Source of the DNA: Pseudomonadota bacterium | GTDB taxonomy: Bacteria > Desulfobacterota > Desulfobulbia > Desulfobulbales > Desulfocapsaceae | Assembly (NCBI GenBank): GCA_018821985.1 | Contig: JAHJKP010000008.1 | Coordinates: forward strand, 1 to 64,000 | DNA: 64,000 nucleotides | Direction of reading: 5' to 3' | Part shown: positions 28,478 through 37,938 of the stretch, piece by piece | Numbering within the stretch: the first letter of the stretch is position 1 | Layout of the letters: every line of letters starts with the position of its first letter | Program-made: the position numbers and the translations under genes | Notes under the pieces: model-generated | Database searches by the model: none | Seen by the model: only the letters and a program-made list of their open reading frames with translations | What the model was told of the DNA's origin: nothing

Positions 28478-29191
28478 TCATTTTTCCGTGATCATCAGCA
28501 CCAGAAAACGCTCCCCCATGGCCTGCCAGCGTACATTCACATCCCAGAGAGCCATCCCGTATTCGCGCATCTGCCGGCGCTGACTTGCCGGCCGGGGATC
28601 CTGCTCCAGGGTCTCACTGATCAAGGATCTGAGGCGGCGGCCTGTACGCTGTTCATAGTCGCTGCAAAATCTCGCTGCCTCCTCGGAAAAGACAACATCC
28701 CGTTCCACTGATTCAGGAGGCGGAATGAAGCCGCCACTGGCACCAACAATGCTGTCACTGTAGGGAACATACGGCTTGATATCAACAACAGGCGTCTGAT
28801 CGAGCAGATCGAGCTCCGCAATCTCTAGAAATAACCCTTGCTTATCTTGACATATCCCCGTGAGCCGGACCACCGAAAGCCCCAGATAATTCGGGCGATG
28901 GGGACTGCGGCTGGCAAAAACCCCTACCCGCTTTTGTCCCCCCAGCCAGGGAGGCCGAACCGTCGGACGCCAGCCGTCCACCACCGCCTCATGGAACAGA
29001 AACTGGATCCAGATATGCGAAAAGGCCTTCAGCCCCTTGACCATCTCTTCGCGGTTACAAGGCGGCAACAACTCAAGACGACCGCTGCTGCTTTTGACCA
29101 GACCCGGCTGCCGTGGGATACCGAATTTTTCCGGATAACAGGAATGAATGATGCCAATAGGAGATATACTGTGTGAAGGGAATTCAATCAT
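28478..29191 (-). CDS. trmO: tRNA (N6-threonylcarbamoyladenosine37-N6)-methyltransferase TrmO
   Basis: The 237-residue product has the TrmO/TsaA beta-barrel domain. It starts with ISPIGIIHSCYPEKFGIPRQPG and contains LKAFSHIWIQFLFH and the SPHRPNYLGLSVVRL motif of this family. A C-terminal extension of about 90 residues (DVVFSEEAARFC..) is also found in gammaproteobacterial forms. It methylates t6A at position 37 of certain tRNAs using SAM. It stands alone, convergent with lptC and divergent from the enoyl reductase. Confidence 0.9.
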   Translation of the reverse strand: MIEFPSHSISPIGIIHSCYPEKFGIPRQPGLVKSSSGRLELLPPCNREEMVKGLKAFSHIWIQFLFHEAVVDGWRPTVRPPWLGGQKRVGVFASRSPHRPNYLGLSVVRLTGICQDKQGLFLEIAELDLLDQTPVVDIKPYVPYSDSIVGASGGFIPPPESVERDVVFSEEAARFCSDYEQRTGRRLRSLISETLEQDPRPASQRRQMREYGMALWDVNVRWQAMGERFLVLMITEK

Positions 29192-29293
29192 TGAAACAAC
29201 GATGTAAAAAAGGGTATTCTGGTTAAGGAGCTTTCAAGCAAGAGACCATCTTTCATGGTCTCGCAAAAATAACCGCTTCCACAGGACTTGACC

Positions 29294-30106
29294 ATGGATT
29301 TTCTTAATCTCACTGATAAAACTTTTATTCTTTTCGGGCTGGCCAATAAAAAGTCCATTGCCTGTACCATTGGCAAGACCCTGATTGCCCAAGGAGCACG
29401 GGTGATCCATGTGGTCCGCTCCCAGGCCCGTCAGGAAACAGCGGCCAGCCTCTTTCCCGGATGCCCGGTTTTTATCTGCGACGTTGAAGATGAGGCCAAT
29501 ATTGCCCGGGTCCGCGATGAGATTGCCGTGGAGATTCAGGCGGAGAGCGGCGGACGCATTCACGGCCTGGTTCACTCCATTGCCTTTGCCAATTACTCTG
29601 AGGGCCTGCAGCCCTTTCATGCCACCTTGAAAAAGGATTTTCTCCAGGCCATGGACATCTCCTGTTTTTCCCTGATTTCCATCTGCAACCATTTTCAGGG
29701 ACTGCTGGATAGCAATGGGTCAGTGGTCACCATCTCCATCTCAACCACCAGGATGGCGGCAGAAAACTATGGCTATATGGCACCGATCAAGGCAGCCCTG
29801 GACTCATCCATCTGCTTTCTGGCCAAAAGCTTCTCCGCCTTTTCCAACGTCCGCTTCAACGCCATTGCCCCGGGTCTGCTGAAGACCTCAGCCTCCGCTG
29901 GGATTCCCGGCTATGTGGACAGTTATCTCTATGCGGAAAAAGCAACTCTGAGAAAAAAAGCGCTGACCACCCAAGAGGCTGCAGATACCGCTGTCTTTCT
30001 TCTCTCGGAACGCTCCTCCGGCATTACCGCCCAGACCCTGGTGGTCGATGCCGGCATGGCAATAAACTATTTTGACCGGGACATTGTCACAAGAGCAATC
30101 AGCTGA
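29294..30106 (+). CDS. FabI-like enoyl-ACP reductase (short-chain dehydrogenase family)
   Basis: The product, 270 residues from ATG 29294, matches FabI better than FabG. It starts [17 protein letters not shown], has the HSIAFAN loop, and carries the Y-x6-K catalytic pair in [12 protein letters not shown] with [10 protein letters not shown] after it. FabI uses NADH or NADPH to reduce the 2,3 double bond of enoyl-ACP. It is about 11 kb from the ketosynthase cluster, so it may be the cell's main reductase or a partner of that cluster. A TTG two codons upstream is a possible alternative start. Confidence 0.8.
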   Translation: MDFLNLTDKTFILFGLANKKSIACTIGKTLIAQGARVIHVVRSQARQETAASLFPGCPVFICDVEDEANIARVRDEIAVEIQAESGGRIHGLVHSIAFANYSEGLQPFHATLKKDFLQAMDISCFSLISICNHFQGLLDSNGSVVTISISTTRMAAENYGYMAPIKAALDSSICFLAKSFSAFSNVRFNAIAPGLLKTSASAGIPGYVDSYLYAEKATLRKKALTTQEAADTAVFLLSERSSGITAQTLVVDAGMAINYFDRDIVTRAIS

Positions 30107-30145
30107 AACAGCTGTTTAAAGAAAAACCCAAGAGGAGGTACCAAT

Positions 30146-31252
30146 ATGGGAAAGCATCTGGTTCTGGCAGGCGGCGGACATGCCCACATGGTTACTTTGG
30201 CCAATATCAAACTGTTGAGAGATCTCGGACACACAGTAACCGTCATCGGCCCTTCAGATTATCATTACTATTCCGGCATGGGCCCCGGTATGCTGGGCGC
30301 GACCTACGAACCCGACGATATTCGCTTTGCCACCAGGCAGACCGTGGAAGAACAGGGCGGCACCTTTATCCGCGATTCCATAACAGCTGTTGATCCTGTC
30401 GCCCGGCGGCTGCATCTGGCATCCGGCCGCATCGTCGACTACGACGTGGTCTCCTTCAATACCGGCAGCAGCATCGATCTCCCGGATATCATTGGCAATA
30501 CCTCCACCATCTATACCGTAAAGCCCATCGAACGCCTGTATGAGGCCCGCCAGCAGATCCAGGAAAAAGCAATGCGGCAATCCGTGGCTATTGCCGTTAT
30601 TGGGGGCGGTCCAGCCGGAGCAGAGGTCGCGGGAAATGTCCGCCAGCTTGTCAACGCCAGCGGACACAAAGTAAAGGTCTCCCTTTTTGCCGGTCGCAGT
30701 TTCATGACCAGGTTTCCGGAAAATGTTCGCCGTAGAAGTCAAGAGCTGCTGGAGAAGAATGGGGTCATCATCCATGAATATGGCTATCTGAAGACCATCA
30801 AAGACAACACCCTCATCTTTGCTTGCGGAATCAACGAGCATGCCGATTTTATTATCCTGGCAACCGGGGTTCACCCCTCTTCCTTTTTTCGTCAGGCAGG
30901 GATCACCACCGGCCCGGACGGCGGCCTGCTGGTGAATCACTACCTGCAAAACCCTGAGCATCCCGAGATATTCGGCGGCGGCGACTGCATATCCTTTGAG
31001 CCGCAACCCCTGGCCAAGGTGGGCGTCTATGCGGTAAGGGAAAATCCCATCCTCTTTCATAACCTCAAGGCCTATCTCCAAGGTGAGGAGCTCGTCCCCT
31101 TTGATCCCGGCAAGGACTATCTTCTGATCTTCAATCTAGGGAATGGACAAGGGGTATTACGTAAAAAATGGCTGATCTTTGCAGGGACCCTGGCCTTTTG
31201 GATCAAGGACTGGATTGATAAAAAATTTATGACAAAATTTAAGAAGAAATAA
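30146..31252 (+). CDS. FAD-dependent pyridine nucleotide-disulfide-type oxidoreductase
   Basis: The 368-residue product has an N-terminal FAD-binding motif, variant GGGHAHMV in place of GxGxxG, and a second NAD(P)-type motif near residue 150 (VIGGGPAGAEVAGN). A typical FGGGDC FAD-contact segment follows. The GGGHAH start is shared with oxidoreductases found beside or fused to selenophosphate synthase, and the overall plan resembles NDH-2/sulfide:quinone reductases. No selD gene is nearby. A GGAGG ribosome binding site precedes the ATG. The substrate is unknown. Confidence 0.75.
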   Translation: MGKHLVLAGGGHAHMVTLANIKLLRDLGHTVTVIGPSDYHYYSGMGPGMLGATYEPDDIRFATRQTVEEQGGTFIRDSITAVDPVARRLHLASGRIVDYDVVSFNTGSSIDLPDIIGNTSTIYTVKPIERLYEARQQIQEKAMRQSVAIAVIGGGPAGAEVAGNVRQLVNASGHKVKVSLFAGRSFMTRFPENVRRRSQELLEKNGVIIHEYGYLKTIKDNTLIFACGINEHADFIILATGVHPSSFFRQAGITTGPDGGLLVNHYLQNPEHPEIFGGGDCISFEPQPLAKVGVYAVRENPILFHNLKAYLQGEELVPFDPGKDYLLIFNLGNGQGVLRKKWLIFAGTLAFWIKDWIDKKFMTKFKKK

Positions 31253-31302
31253 TCATTATTTTTTCGAACATTCTACTGGAATTTTCACCAAAATAATGAT
31301 TA
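31250..31302. terminator. Inverted repeat after the FAD oxidoreductase
   Basis: A perfect 13-bp inverted repeat, TAATCATTATTTT (31250-31262) with AAAATAATGATTA (31290-31302), brackets a 27-base loop and begins at the oxidoreductase stop codon. It is AT-rich and lacks the GC stem of a classical terminator. It could end transcription or mark the left edge of the exopolysaccharide locus. Confidence 0.4.
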
Positions 31303-31375
31303 CTCAAGTTTCCTTTAAAGGTATTAAAAGCCATCTACTTCAGCTTGAAACTCTAAACGTTAATAACTAAGAAAA

Positions 31376-32926
31376 ATGATAAGCAAATTCTTTTCTACAC
31401 TTTTACTTTCGACGTGTTATCTGGTGATTTCTTCCCCCGTACTAGCTGTTGATAAGGTTGTGGTTATTCCCTTGTTTTCAGGAATGGCAATTGGCCGCTC
31501 GATTACCTCAGCAACAGCGGGATCAATTCTTTTTACTGGCACCTCTGGAGTTCTGGCTCAAGATAATAATAATCTCTTTTGGAATGACACGAATAACAGG
31601 TTGGGGATTGGAACGGCAACACCCACTAACCCTTTAACAGTTGATAAATATTCTCCTCCCGATGGGCTCTTAGATGCCCCAATTAAGGGATATTATGAAA
31701 TTGATCCCGGCGACAGTGATATCGCGACAGGGATTTTGGCTTATATCAAAAATATTGGTTCAACTTCAGGGTCTTCCGGTCATATTGTCGGCTCATTTGG
31801 TTTGGCAGAAGATACTGAAAGTGGAAAACATGACATGTATGGCGCTGAAGGAAGAGTAAATGGCTTAGGGAGTGCAGGGAATATATATGGAGTTTTAGGA
31901 CTCGCTACCTGGCAAGGATCCAGTTTTGTTGATTCTCGCCAAGCGTATGGTGTTGTAGGACGGGTAGAGATTACCACAGATGGAGAAACTCCTCTTGAGG
32001 AGGGCATCGTTTCTGCTTTTTATGCTCCAGAAATCATAGGCGGAAAGTCAGATGTAAAGTATTCATTTTTGGGAAAGGATCCAATGAGAGTAGATAGTGC
32101 CATCTCTTCCTATGATTCAGCCACTAATTCTAAGAACATTTCTCTCTCGAATGACGGCACAACTTCTTATCTTACAGCCAACGAAACCCCATTAGCCATT
32201 ACAACTTTTTCGGATAATTCGATATCCCTCAGTCCCAATAATACTCCAGCGATGACAATTGTCATTGGGGACACTGAAGACATGGTCAACATCGCCAAGG
32301 TCGGCATCGGCACCGACTCTCCCGCTTACCAACTCCAGCTTTCCACAAACTCAGCTGCAAAACCAGGTGATGGTAACTGGACTGTTGCGTCGGATAGAAG
32401 GTTAAAAACAGATATTAATAGTTTTACAGATGGTCTTGATGTTATTATGGATATTAAGCCAATAACATTTAAATACAATGGAAAGGCAGGTTTCACAGAC
32501 ACAAAAACAACGAACATCGGCATTATCGCTCAAGACATTATATCGATTGCCCCTTACACGGTAGGAACTTTCAAGGCGAAGCTTAATGCAAACGATACAA
32601 CCGAGACAGAACTCTATAATTTTAATTCTGGGGCACTGACATTTGTGACCATTAATGCCATCAAAGAACAACAAACGGAGATTTCAAAGCTAAGTCAAAA
32701 AACAGATTCTAATATTACGAAATATCAACAACTGCAAACCGCCATCAACGCCCAGCAAGAGGGAGTGCAAACAAGTCTCACAGAGTTAACCACACGTGAC
32801 ATGGAGCAAGAGGAAAAAATAGCTAATCTAGTGGCCCTAACGACCACCCTCCAACAACAAATCCAAGTACTGCAAGACATACTGATCAAGAACTCAATAT
32901 TGCCCAAAGAGATCAAAAAACCTTAG
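31376..32926 (+). CDS. Secreted protein with C-terminal S74 endosialidase-type chaperone domain
   Basis: The 516-residue product has a signal peptide (cleavage near residue 24) and a repetitive beta-rich body with GIGT-type repeats (RLGIGTATPTNPL, KVGIGTDSPAYQL). An S74 intramolecular chaperone domain starts near residue 338 with SDRRLKTDI; S74 domains self-cleave before the Ser. A coiled-coil C-terminus follows (EQQTEISKLSQK, TTLQQQIQVLQD). S74 domains trimerise phage tail fibres and related surface adhesins. The gene is AT-rich, stands before the GH9 gene, and probably makes a trimeric extracellular fibre. There is no other phage gene here. Confidence 0.8.
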   Translation: MISKFFSTLLLSTCYLVISSPVLAVDKVVVIPLFSGMAIGRSITSATAGSILFTGTSGVLAQDNNNLFWNDTNNRLGIGTATPTNPLTVDKYSPPDGLLDAPIKGYYEIDPGDSDIATGILAYIKNIGSTSGSSGHIVGSFGLAEDTESGKHDMYGAEGRVNGLGSAGNIYGVLGLATWQGSSFVDSRQAYGVVGRVEITTDGETPLEEGIVSAFYAPEIIGGKSDVKYSFLGKDPMRVDSAISSYDSATNSKNISLSNDGTTSYLTANETPLAITTFSDNSISLSPNNTPAMTIVIGDTEDMVNIAKVGIGTDSPAYQLQLSTNSAAKPGDGNWTVASDRRLKTDINSFTDGLDVIMDIKPITFKYNGKAGFTDTKTTNIGIIAQDIISIAPYTVGTFKAKLNANDTTETELYNFNSGALTFVTINAIKEQQTEISKLSQKTDSNITKYQQLQTAINAQQEGVQTSLTELTTRDMEQEEKIANLVALTTTLQQQIQVLQDILIKNSILPKEIKKP

Positions 32927-32949
32927 CTATTAATACTCTCACTGTCATC

Positions 32950-35367
32950 ATGTCAACGTTCAGTAATACTGTCGTTTTTTCGAGTTCTCTCCGTATCTTT
33001 TTCTGCATCCTGCTGCTTGTCGCCATAATCCCGCAAGCAGCATGGTCCGCCGTTACCACCCTGACCCCAAGCGGAATCTTCCCGGTTACCAGTTCCCTGA
33101 TTTCAATTTCTTTCACCTCTCCACCTCTTCCCTATGGGACACTGACCTCCTACACTAAACAAGCGACGGACCACATCAACACCGATAAAAACGGCAACAG
33201 CTGGCTCTCCCGTAACGGGAGGAGAACAGGAGCCATCGTCGGTCCCCGCCAGGAAAATCTCTTTCGCTTTAGCGGGACATCTTTCACACTCCCCAAGCCA
33301 ACAATCTTTGACAAGGCCGGATCCTATACCATCTCTTCGGAAGAGGATCAAACATATCGCCAACCAGTTCCAGTCAAAGACATCGGCAGAAAAAGCCTTC
33401 CTACAGACTCGGTCTGGGACAGTACGGGACTGCAGGTGCAGGTTGAGCACACAATCTACCTGAAGCTCACAGCCCCCTTGCAAGCGGGTGCGACCTACCA
33501 CCTTACGCTGCCTCCCGCACTTGATCATGCCCCCATCACCTTTACCTATGACCCTGAGCTGCAAATAAGCAAGGCAATCCACGTTAATCAGATCGGCTTT
33601 CGGTCGGACTCCCCAGCAAAACATGCGTTCCTTTCCCTCTGGGCAGGCAGTCTCGGCCCCATTGATTTTGCGCCGGAGAGCTCTTTTTCTCTCATTGAAG
33701 AGACCAGCGGGGAAAAAGTCTATTCGGCAACAATTGTCCAGAAAAAGAGCCTGTCAGACCAACACGAGGATGCCTATGGCAAAAATTATAACGGCACCGA
33801 CATCTATTTGCTCAATTTCAATTCTTTTACCACCCCCGGCACCTATCACATCTTCGTCGACGGTGTTGGACGGTCTCCGTCATTCAAGATCAATAGCCGA
33901 ATCTGGCGAAATCCCCTATATTTAGCTCTCAGGGCTTTTTATCATCAACGGAGTGGAATTGCCCTTACTCCCCCTTACGCCACCCTGCAAAGACCGCGCT
34001 CTCTCCATCCCGACGACGGTCAAGAGATCATGACCTCTGACGCCCGCCTGATGGACACAGGTAACGGTTTTATCGAAGGACTGGATAATTTCTCAGAACT
34101 GAAGCGACAGGCCACCAGCACCCCATTGAAAAACGGCTGGGGCGGCTACCACGATGCCGGTGACTGGGACCGCCGTATCCAGCATCTTCTCGTTACCCGC
34201 AATCTACTGGATCTTTACACCCTGTTCCCAGAGTTCTTTTCCACCATGAGTCTTAACATTCCCGAGTCCACCAATACCCTACCGGACACTCTTGACGAAG
34301 CCCTCTGGCCTCTTGATTTCTTCTGCCGCCTGCAGGAGGCTGACGGCAGTGTCCGCGGTGGCATCGAAGCCACGGGCCATCCATATTTCGGAGAGCCCAG
34401 CTGGCTTGAGAGGCACCAGCTTCTGGCCTACCGTCCCGGTATCTGGTCGACTTACCTCTTTGCAGCAACAGCAGCCCAGGCCGCCCGAACCCTTTCTCAG
34501 TCAACCCCGGAACGAGCGGAAGACTATCGCCGACGGGCCATTCTGGCCATGCAAAAGGCTGAAGAGCTCCTTGCTCAAGATTCGCATCAACCCTTTCAGA
34601 TCAACGACGCCCGCAACCTTGCCGCAATCGAACTCTTCAAATTGACCAATGATCCTGTCTGGCACCAGATTTTCCTGAAGACCACAGTTCTGACGCAACC
34701 CGGCGTGCCCCTTTTTCGTGACGAACAACATGATCAAGCCGAAGCTGCCTGGTCTTACCTCCTGGCAGCAAATGAGCATACCAACCCAGAAATCAGGGCC
34801 AACTGCCGCAGTGCCGTGCTCTCTTCGGCTGACTCCTTGCTTGCCGCCCAGGAAAAGGCTGGTTTCAGCTGGTTAAAGGATCCCAGTCGACCACCCTTTG
34901 CAGGGGCCTTTACCATCCCGTTTACCAGAGATGTTATCCGGGCCTGGATTCTGACCGGAAACCCCCGTTATTCGGCTGCTGTGGAATTATCCATGCAGTC
35001 CGTTCTCGGGGCAAACGCACTCAACCTGAGCTATACTACAGGTCTGGGAAGTACACCAGTTCATCATCCATGTTACCCTGATGCCCGGATCAGTGGTCAG
35101 GAGGCACCGGCCGGCATCACCGTCCTGGGTCCGCTCGACCTCTCTTTTATTAGAGACAATAAAGACAATCTGCTGCACTCATACGGTTCTTTCTGTTATC
35201 CGGATATCCGCCAGTGGCCTGTTATGGAGACTTTTCTCGATCTCTTCTGGTTTCCCCTTATGACCGAATTTTCTATTGAGACAATGGCCAAGCAAGTGTA
35301 TACATGGGGCTTTCTTGCAGCATATCCAACCAGGAAAATTTCCCACGCAGCAAACACAACCCCATGA
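32950..35367 (+). CDS. Secreted glycoside hydrolase family 9 (endoglucanase-like)
   Basis: The 805-residue product has a signal peptide (residues about 12-34) and N-terminal Ig-like domains with the IHVNQIGFRSDSPAKHA motif of the cellulase N-terminal domain. A GH9 (alpha/alpha)6 catalytic domain follows. It contains GGYHDAGDWDRR, holding the catalytic base Asp pair, and TLPDTLDEALWPLDFF. The usual C-terminal NE motif with the acid Glu is replaced by a looser MTEFSIET segment, so activity is not certain. The gene overlaps the DUF1972 glycosyltransferase gene (ATGA), tying it to exopolysaccharide synthesis. It may trim the polymer during export. Confidence 0.8.
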   Translation: MSTFSNTVVFSSSLRIFFCILLLVAIIPQAAWSAVTTLTPSGIFPVTSSLISISFTSPPLPYGTLTSYTKQATDHINTDKNGNSWLSRNGRRTGAIVGPRQENLFRFSGTSFTLPKPTIFDKAGSYTISSEEDQTYRQPVPVKDIGRKSLPTDSVWDSTGLQVQVEHTIYLKLTAPLQAGATYHLTLPPALDHAPITFTYDPELQISKAIHVNQIGFRSDSPAKHAFLSLWAGSLGPIDFAPESSFSLIEETSGEKVYSATIVQKKSLSDQHEDAYGKNYNGTDIYLLNFNSFTTPGTYHIFVDGVGRSPSFKINSRIWRNPLYLALRAFYHQRSGIALTPPYATLQRPRSLHPDDGQEIMTSDARLMDTGNGFIEGLDNFSELKRQATSTPLKNGWGGYHDAGDWDRRIQHLLVTRNLLDLYTLFPEFFSTMSLNIPESTNTLPDTLDEALWPLDFFCRLQEADGSVRGGIEATGHPYFGEPSWLERHQLLAYRPGIWSTYLFAATAAQAARTLSQSTPERAEDYRRRAILAMQKAEELLAQDSHQPFQINDARNLAAIELFKLTNDPVWHQIFLKTTVLTQPGVPLFRDEQHDQAEAAWSYLLAANEHTNPEIRANCRSAVLSSADSLLAAQEKAGFSWLKDPSRPPFAGAFTIPFTRDVIRAWILTGNPRYSAAVELSMQSVLGANALNLSYTTGLGSTPVHHPCYPDARISGQEAPAGITVLGPLDLSFIRDNKDNLLHSYGSFCYPDIRQWPVMETFLDLFWFPLMTEFSIETMAKQVYTWGFLAAYPTRKISHAANTTP

Positions 35368-36491
35368 AAAAAACAAAAAGACATCTGAGAATCCTCGGGA
35401 CTCGCGGCATACCGGCCCAACACGGTGGTTTCGAGACCTTTGCTCAGGAGTGTGCCCTCTATATGGTAAAACGGGGGTGGAAAGTCACCGTCTACTGCCA
35501 GGATACAGGTGGCGGTCCTATCACTGAAGACAGCTGGCACGGCATCAGACGAATCATTATCCCGGTAAACCGAAGCGGTCCCCTCTCCACCATAACCTTC
35601 GACTGGCGCGCCACCTGTCATGCCAGTAAGGAAGAGGGAATAGTGCTCTGTCTTGGATACAATACCTCTCTATTCAATATACGTCTGCGTCTCAAGGGCA
35701 TCCCCACCATTATGAATATGGATGGTATTGAATGGAAGCGGGATAAATGGAGCACACCGGCAAAGATCTGGCTCTATCTGAACGAAAAGGCAGGTCTGTA
35801 TATCTCGGATCATCTTATTGCCGACAATCCTGGTATTGCCGAACACCTACAGAGTTGCTTACATCATACCCCCCTGACCACTATTCCCTATGGAGCGCCG
35901 TTTCTGCAAGCGATCTCACCAGACCCTCTGGTTCAGTTTGGTCTTAGCCAAAATGACTATCTGCTGCTCATAGCCCGGCCCGAACCGGAAAATTCCATTC
36001 TAGAAATTGTGCAGGCCTTTACGGCCCGGCCCCGCCAGCACCGACTCGTTATTCTTGGAAACTATTCCAAAAACCATCCCTACCAGAAAAGCATACTGGA
36101 TGCAGCCAATGATCATGTCATTTTCTGCGGTGCCATCTACGATCAAGAGGTGGTCGCGGCCCTGCGATATCACTGTCTTTTTTATGTACATGGCCATACA
36201 GTCGGCGGTACCAATCCCTCACTGGTGGAGGCCATGGGGGCAGGAAACGCCATTCTGGCTCATGGTAACAAGTTTAATCGCTGGGTAACCGGCCCTGATG
36301 CCGCCCGATTCTTTCAGGACGAACCCGAGTGTCTGGCCAAGATGGATGAACTGCTCACTTCTCCTACAACCATTGTCAGCATGAAAGAGGCCAGCCGGAA
36401 AAGATTCCTTGAGGCCTTCACCTGGGAGAAGGTCATGAGGGCCTATGAAACCTGTTTTAACCGCTATCTGAATGAAAACGATCAGACCTGA
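35364..36491 (+). CDS. DUF1972/GT4-type glycosyltransferase
   Basis: The product, 375 residues from ATG 35364, begins with LRILGTRGIPAQHGGFETFA, the hallmark of the DUF1972 group of rhamnosyl- and glucosyl-transferases. A GT-B C-terminal half follows with GGTNPSLVEAMGAGNAILA for donor binding. It adds a sugar to the lipid-linked repeat unit in the cytoplasm. The start overlaps the GH9 stop, and the 3' end overlaps the phosphoglycosyltransferase gene by 20 bases. A longer upstream frame reads within GH9 and is rejected. Confidence 0.88.
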   Translation: MKKTKRHLRILGTRGIPAQHGGFETFAQECALYMVKRGWKVTVYCQDTGGGPITEDSWHGIRRIIIPVNRSGPLSTITFDWRATCHASKEEGIVLCLGYNTSLFNIRLRLKGIPTIMNMDGIEWKRDKWSTPAKIWLYLNEKAGLYISDHLIADNPGIAEHLQSCLHHTPLTTIPYGAPFLQAISPDPLVQFGLSQNDYLLLIARPEPENSILEIVQAFTARPRQHRLVILGNYSKNHPYQKSILDAANDHVIFCGAIYDQEVVAALRYHCLFYVHGHTVGGTNPSLVEAMGAGNAILAHGNKFNRWVTGPDAARFFQDEPECLAKMDELLTSPTTIVSMKEASRKRFLEAFTWEKVMRAYETCFNRYLNENDQT

Positions 36492-37938
36492 ACATAATTA
36501 CGATGTTGGCAATTATCAGATCAACATGCCTCTTATCGTCCCCATCATTGATGGTCTGATAATTCTCTGTTCCCTGTTTGTTATCGGTCTTTGTTACTGG
36601 CAGACAAAAGAGGGAGCCCTTCTCTACAGGACTAAATGGTGGCTGAACGTTTGGCTTGCCGGTTACATAAACATCACGGTCACCTCTATATCACTTTTTT
36701 TCCTGTTCTCAATTTTCCTGAAGGTTTACCGGGGCAGTCTCTGCGACAAGCTGTCCTCCTGCATCTCGCCCGTCCTGATCTCCTGGATGCTGACGATCTT
36801 CACCCTGCTCATTGTGGGCAGCGGAGCCCAGGTAACCTTGGACTATTCCCGTGTTGTCCTCGGCATCTGGTTTATAACAGTGCCTACGATGCTGTCTATC
36901 TGGCGCATTATCTTTGTCTATCTGTTTGCTGAATCGTATGAGAAAGAGGCCAGGAAGACGCGCACCGTCATTATCGGCCTTGAAGACAACGCCCGCCACC
37001 TTGCAATCTTTCTGAACGATACCCCGCATCTAAGCATCCATCTCATCGGTTACTATGATGATCGGCCACCCGAGTCAGAGCGACACCTCTCCATAAATGC
37101 TCCATACCTGGGTACTCTTAATCAATGCGTGGAAGATGCCCGGAACGATGTCTTCGATCTTGCCTATTTGTGCATGCCCATACATATTCAAAACCGCATC
37201 CACAGCTTAATCCAGAGACTCTCGGATACTACTGTTTCTGTGTTTTACCTGCTCCCGCAGGACCTCTTCTTCAACACCCTGAAACCGACATGGCACAGCG
37301 TTGCCGGTTATTCGGCAATTAGTGTCTTTGAAAGTCCGCATATCGGTTTCGATAGTCAACTCAAGCGAGCAGAAGACATTTTTCTCTTAGGCATCATTCT
37401 GCCGCTCATCGTCATTCCCCTGCTGCTGATCGCTCTGGCCATCAAGGTGAGTTCACCGGGACCGGTACTTTTCAAACAAAGACGTTACGGTCTCTCCGGA
37501 CGAGAATTCCATATGTTCAAATTCCGTTCCATGACCACTGCCGATGACGGTACTATCATCAGACAGGCAACAGTCAATGACTCACGCGTCACCCCTCTTG
37601 GCAAATATCTGCGTAAATATTCCCTCGACGAACTCCCGCAGTTCATTAATGTCCTCCAGGGAGATATGTCTATTGTCGGTCCTCGCCCCCACGCCATCGC
37701 CCATAACGAAGAGTACCGGCCGCTGATCCCCGGCTACATGCTGCGCCACAAAGTCAAACCAGGGATTACCGGCCTGGCCCAGATCAGTGGTTGTCGAGGA
37801 GAGACGGAAACCCAGGGAAAGATGGAAGATCGGGTACGCTATGATCTTGATTATATCCAGAACTGGTCCCTCGGTCTGGATATGAAAATCATTCTGCGCA
37901 CCATTTTTCAGGTCTTTAGCGGCAAGAATGTCTACTGA
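36472..37938 (+). CDS. Undecaprenyl-phosphate phosphoglycosyltransferase (WcaJ/WbaP-like)
   Basis: The 488-residue product has five membrane helices: four in the N-terminal part and one re-entrant helix at about 308-330. A soluble CoA-binding-like domain lies between. The C-terminal catalytic domain of polyprenyl phosphoglycosyltransferases is clear from VLFKQRRYGLSGREFHMFKF, SLDELPQFINVLQGDMSIVGPRP and RHKVKPGITGLAQ. It starts repeat-unit synthesis by moving sugar-1-phosphate onto undecaprenyl phosphate. It overlaps both neighbours, so the plus-strand arm of the locus is one coupled operon. Confidence 0.93.
   Translation: MKTIRPEHNYDVGNYQINMPLIVPIIDGLIILCSLFVIGLCYWQTKEGALLYRTKWWLNVWLAGYINITVTSISLFFLFSIFLKVYRGSLCDKLSSCISPVLISWMLTIFTLLIVGSGAQVTLDYSRVVLGIWFITVPTMLSIWRIIFVYLFAESYEKEARKTRTVIIGLEDNARHLAIFLNDTPHLSIHLIGYYDDRPPESERHLSINAPYLGTLNQCVEDARNDVFDLAYLCMPIHIQNRIHSLIQRLSDTTVSVFYLLPQDLFFNTLKPTWHSVAGYSAISVFESPHIGFDSQLKRAEDIFLLGIILPLIVIPLLLIALAIKVSSPGPVLFKQRRYGLSGREFHMFKFRSMTTADDGTIIRQATVNDSRVTPLGKYLRKYSLDELPQFINVLQGDMSIVGPRPHAIAHNEEYRPLIPGYMLRHKVKPGITGLAQISGCRGETETQGKMEDRVRYDLDYIQNWSLGLDMKIILRTIFQVFSGKNVY

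Noticed and set aside
29294-30106. FabG-type ketoreductase for the biosynthetic cluster
   Set aside because: The GLANKKSIA start and Y-x6-K spacing fit FabI enoyl reductase, not FabG, and it is 11 kb away from the ketosynthases.
31376-32926. Prophage remnant based on the S74 domain
   Set aside because: The protein has a signal peptide and no phage structural, lysis or integrase genes lie nearby; a cellular surface protein is simpler.
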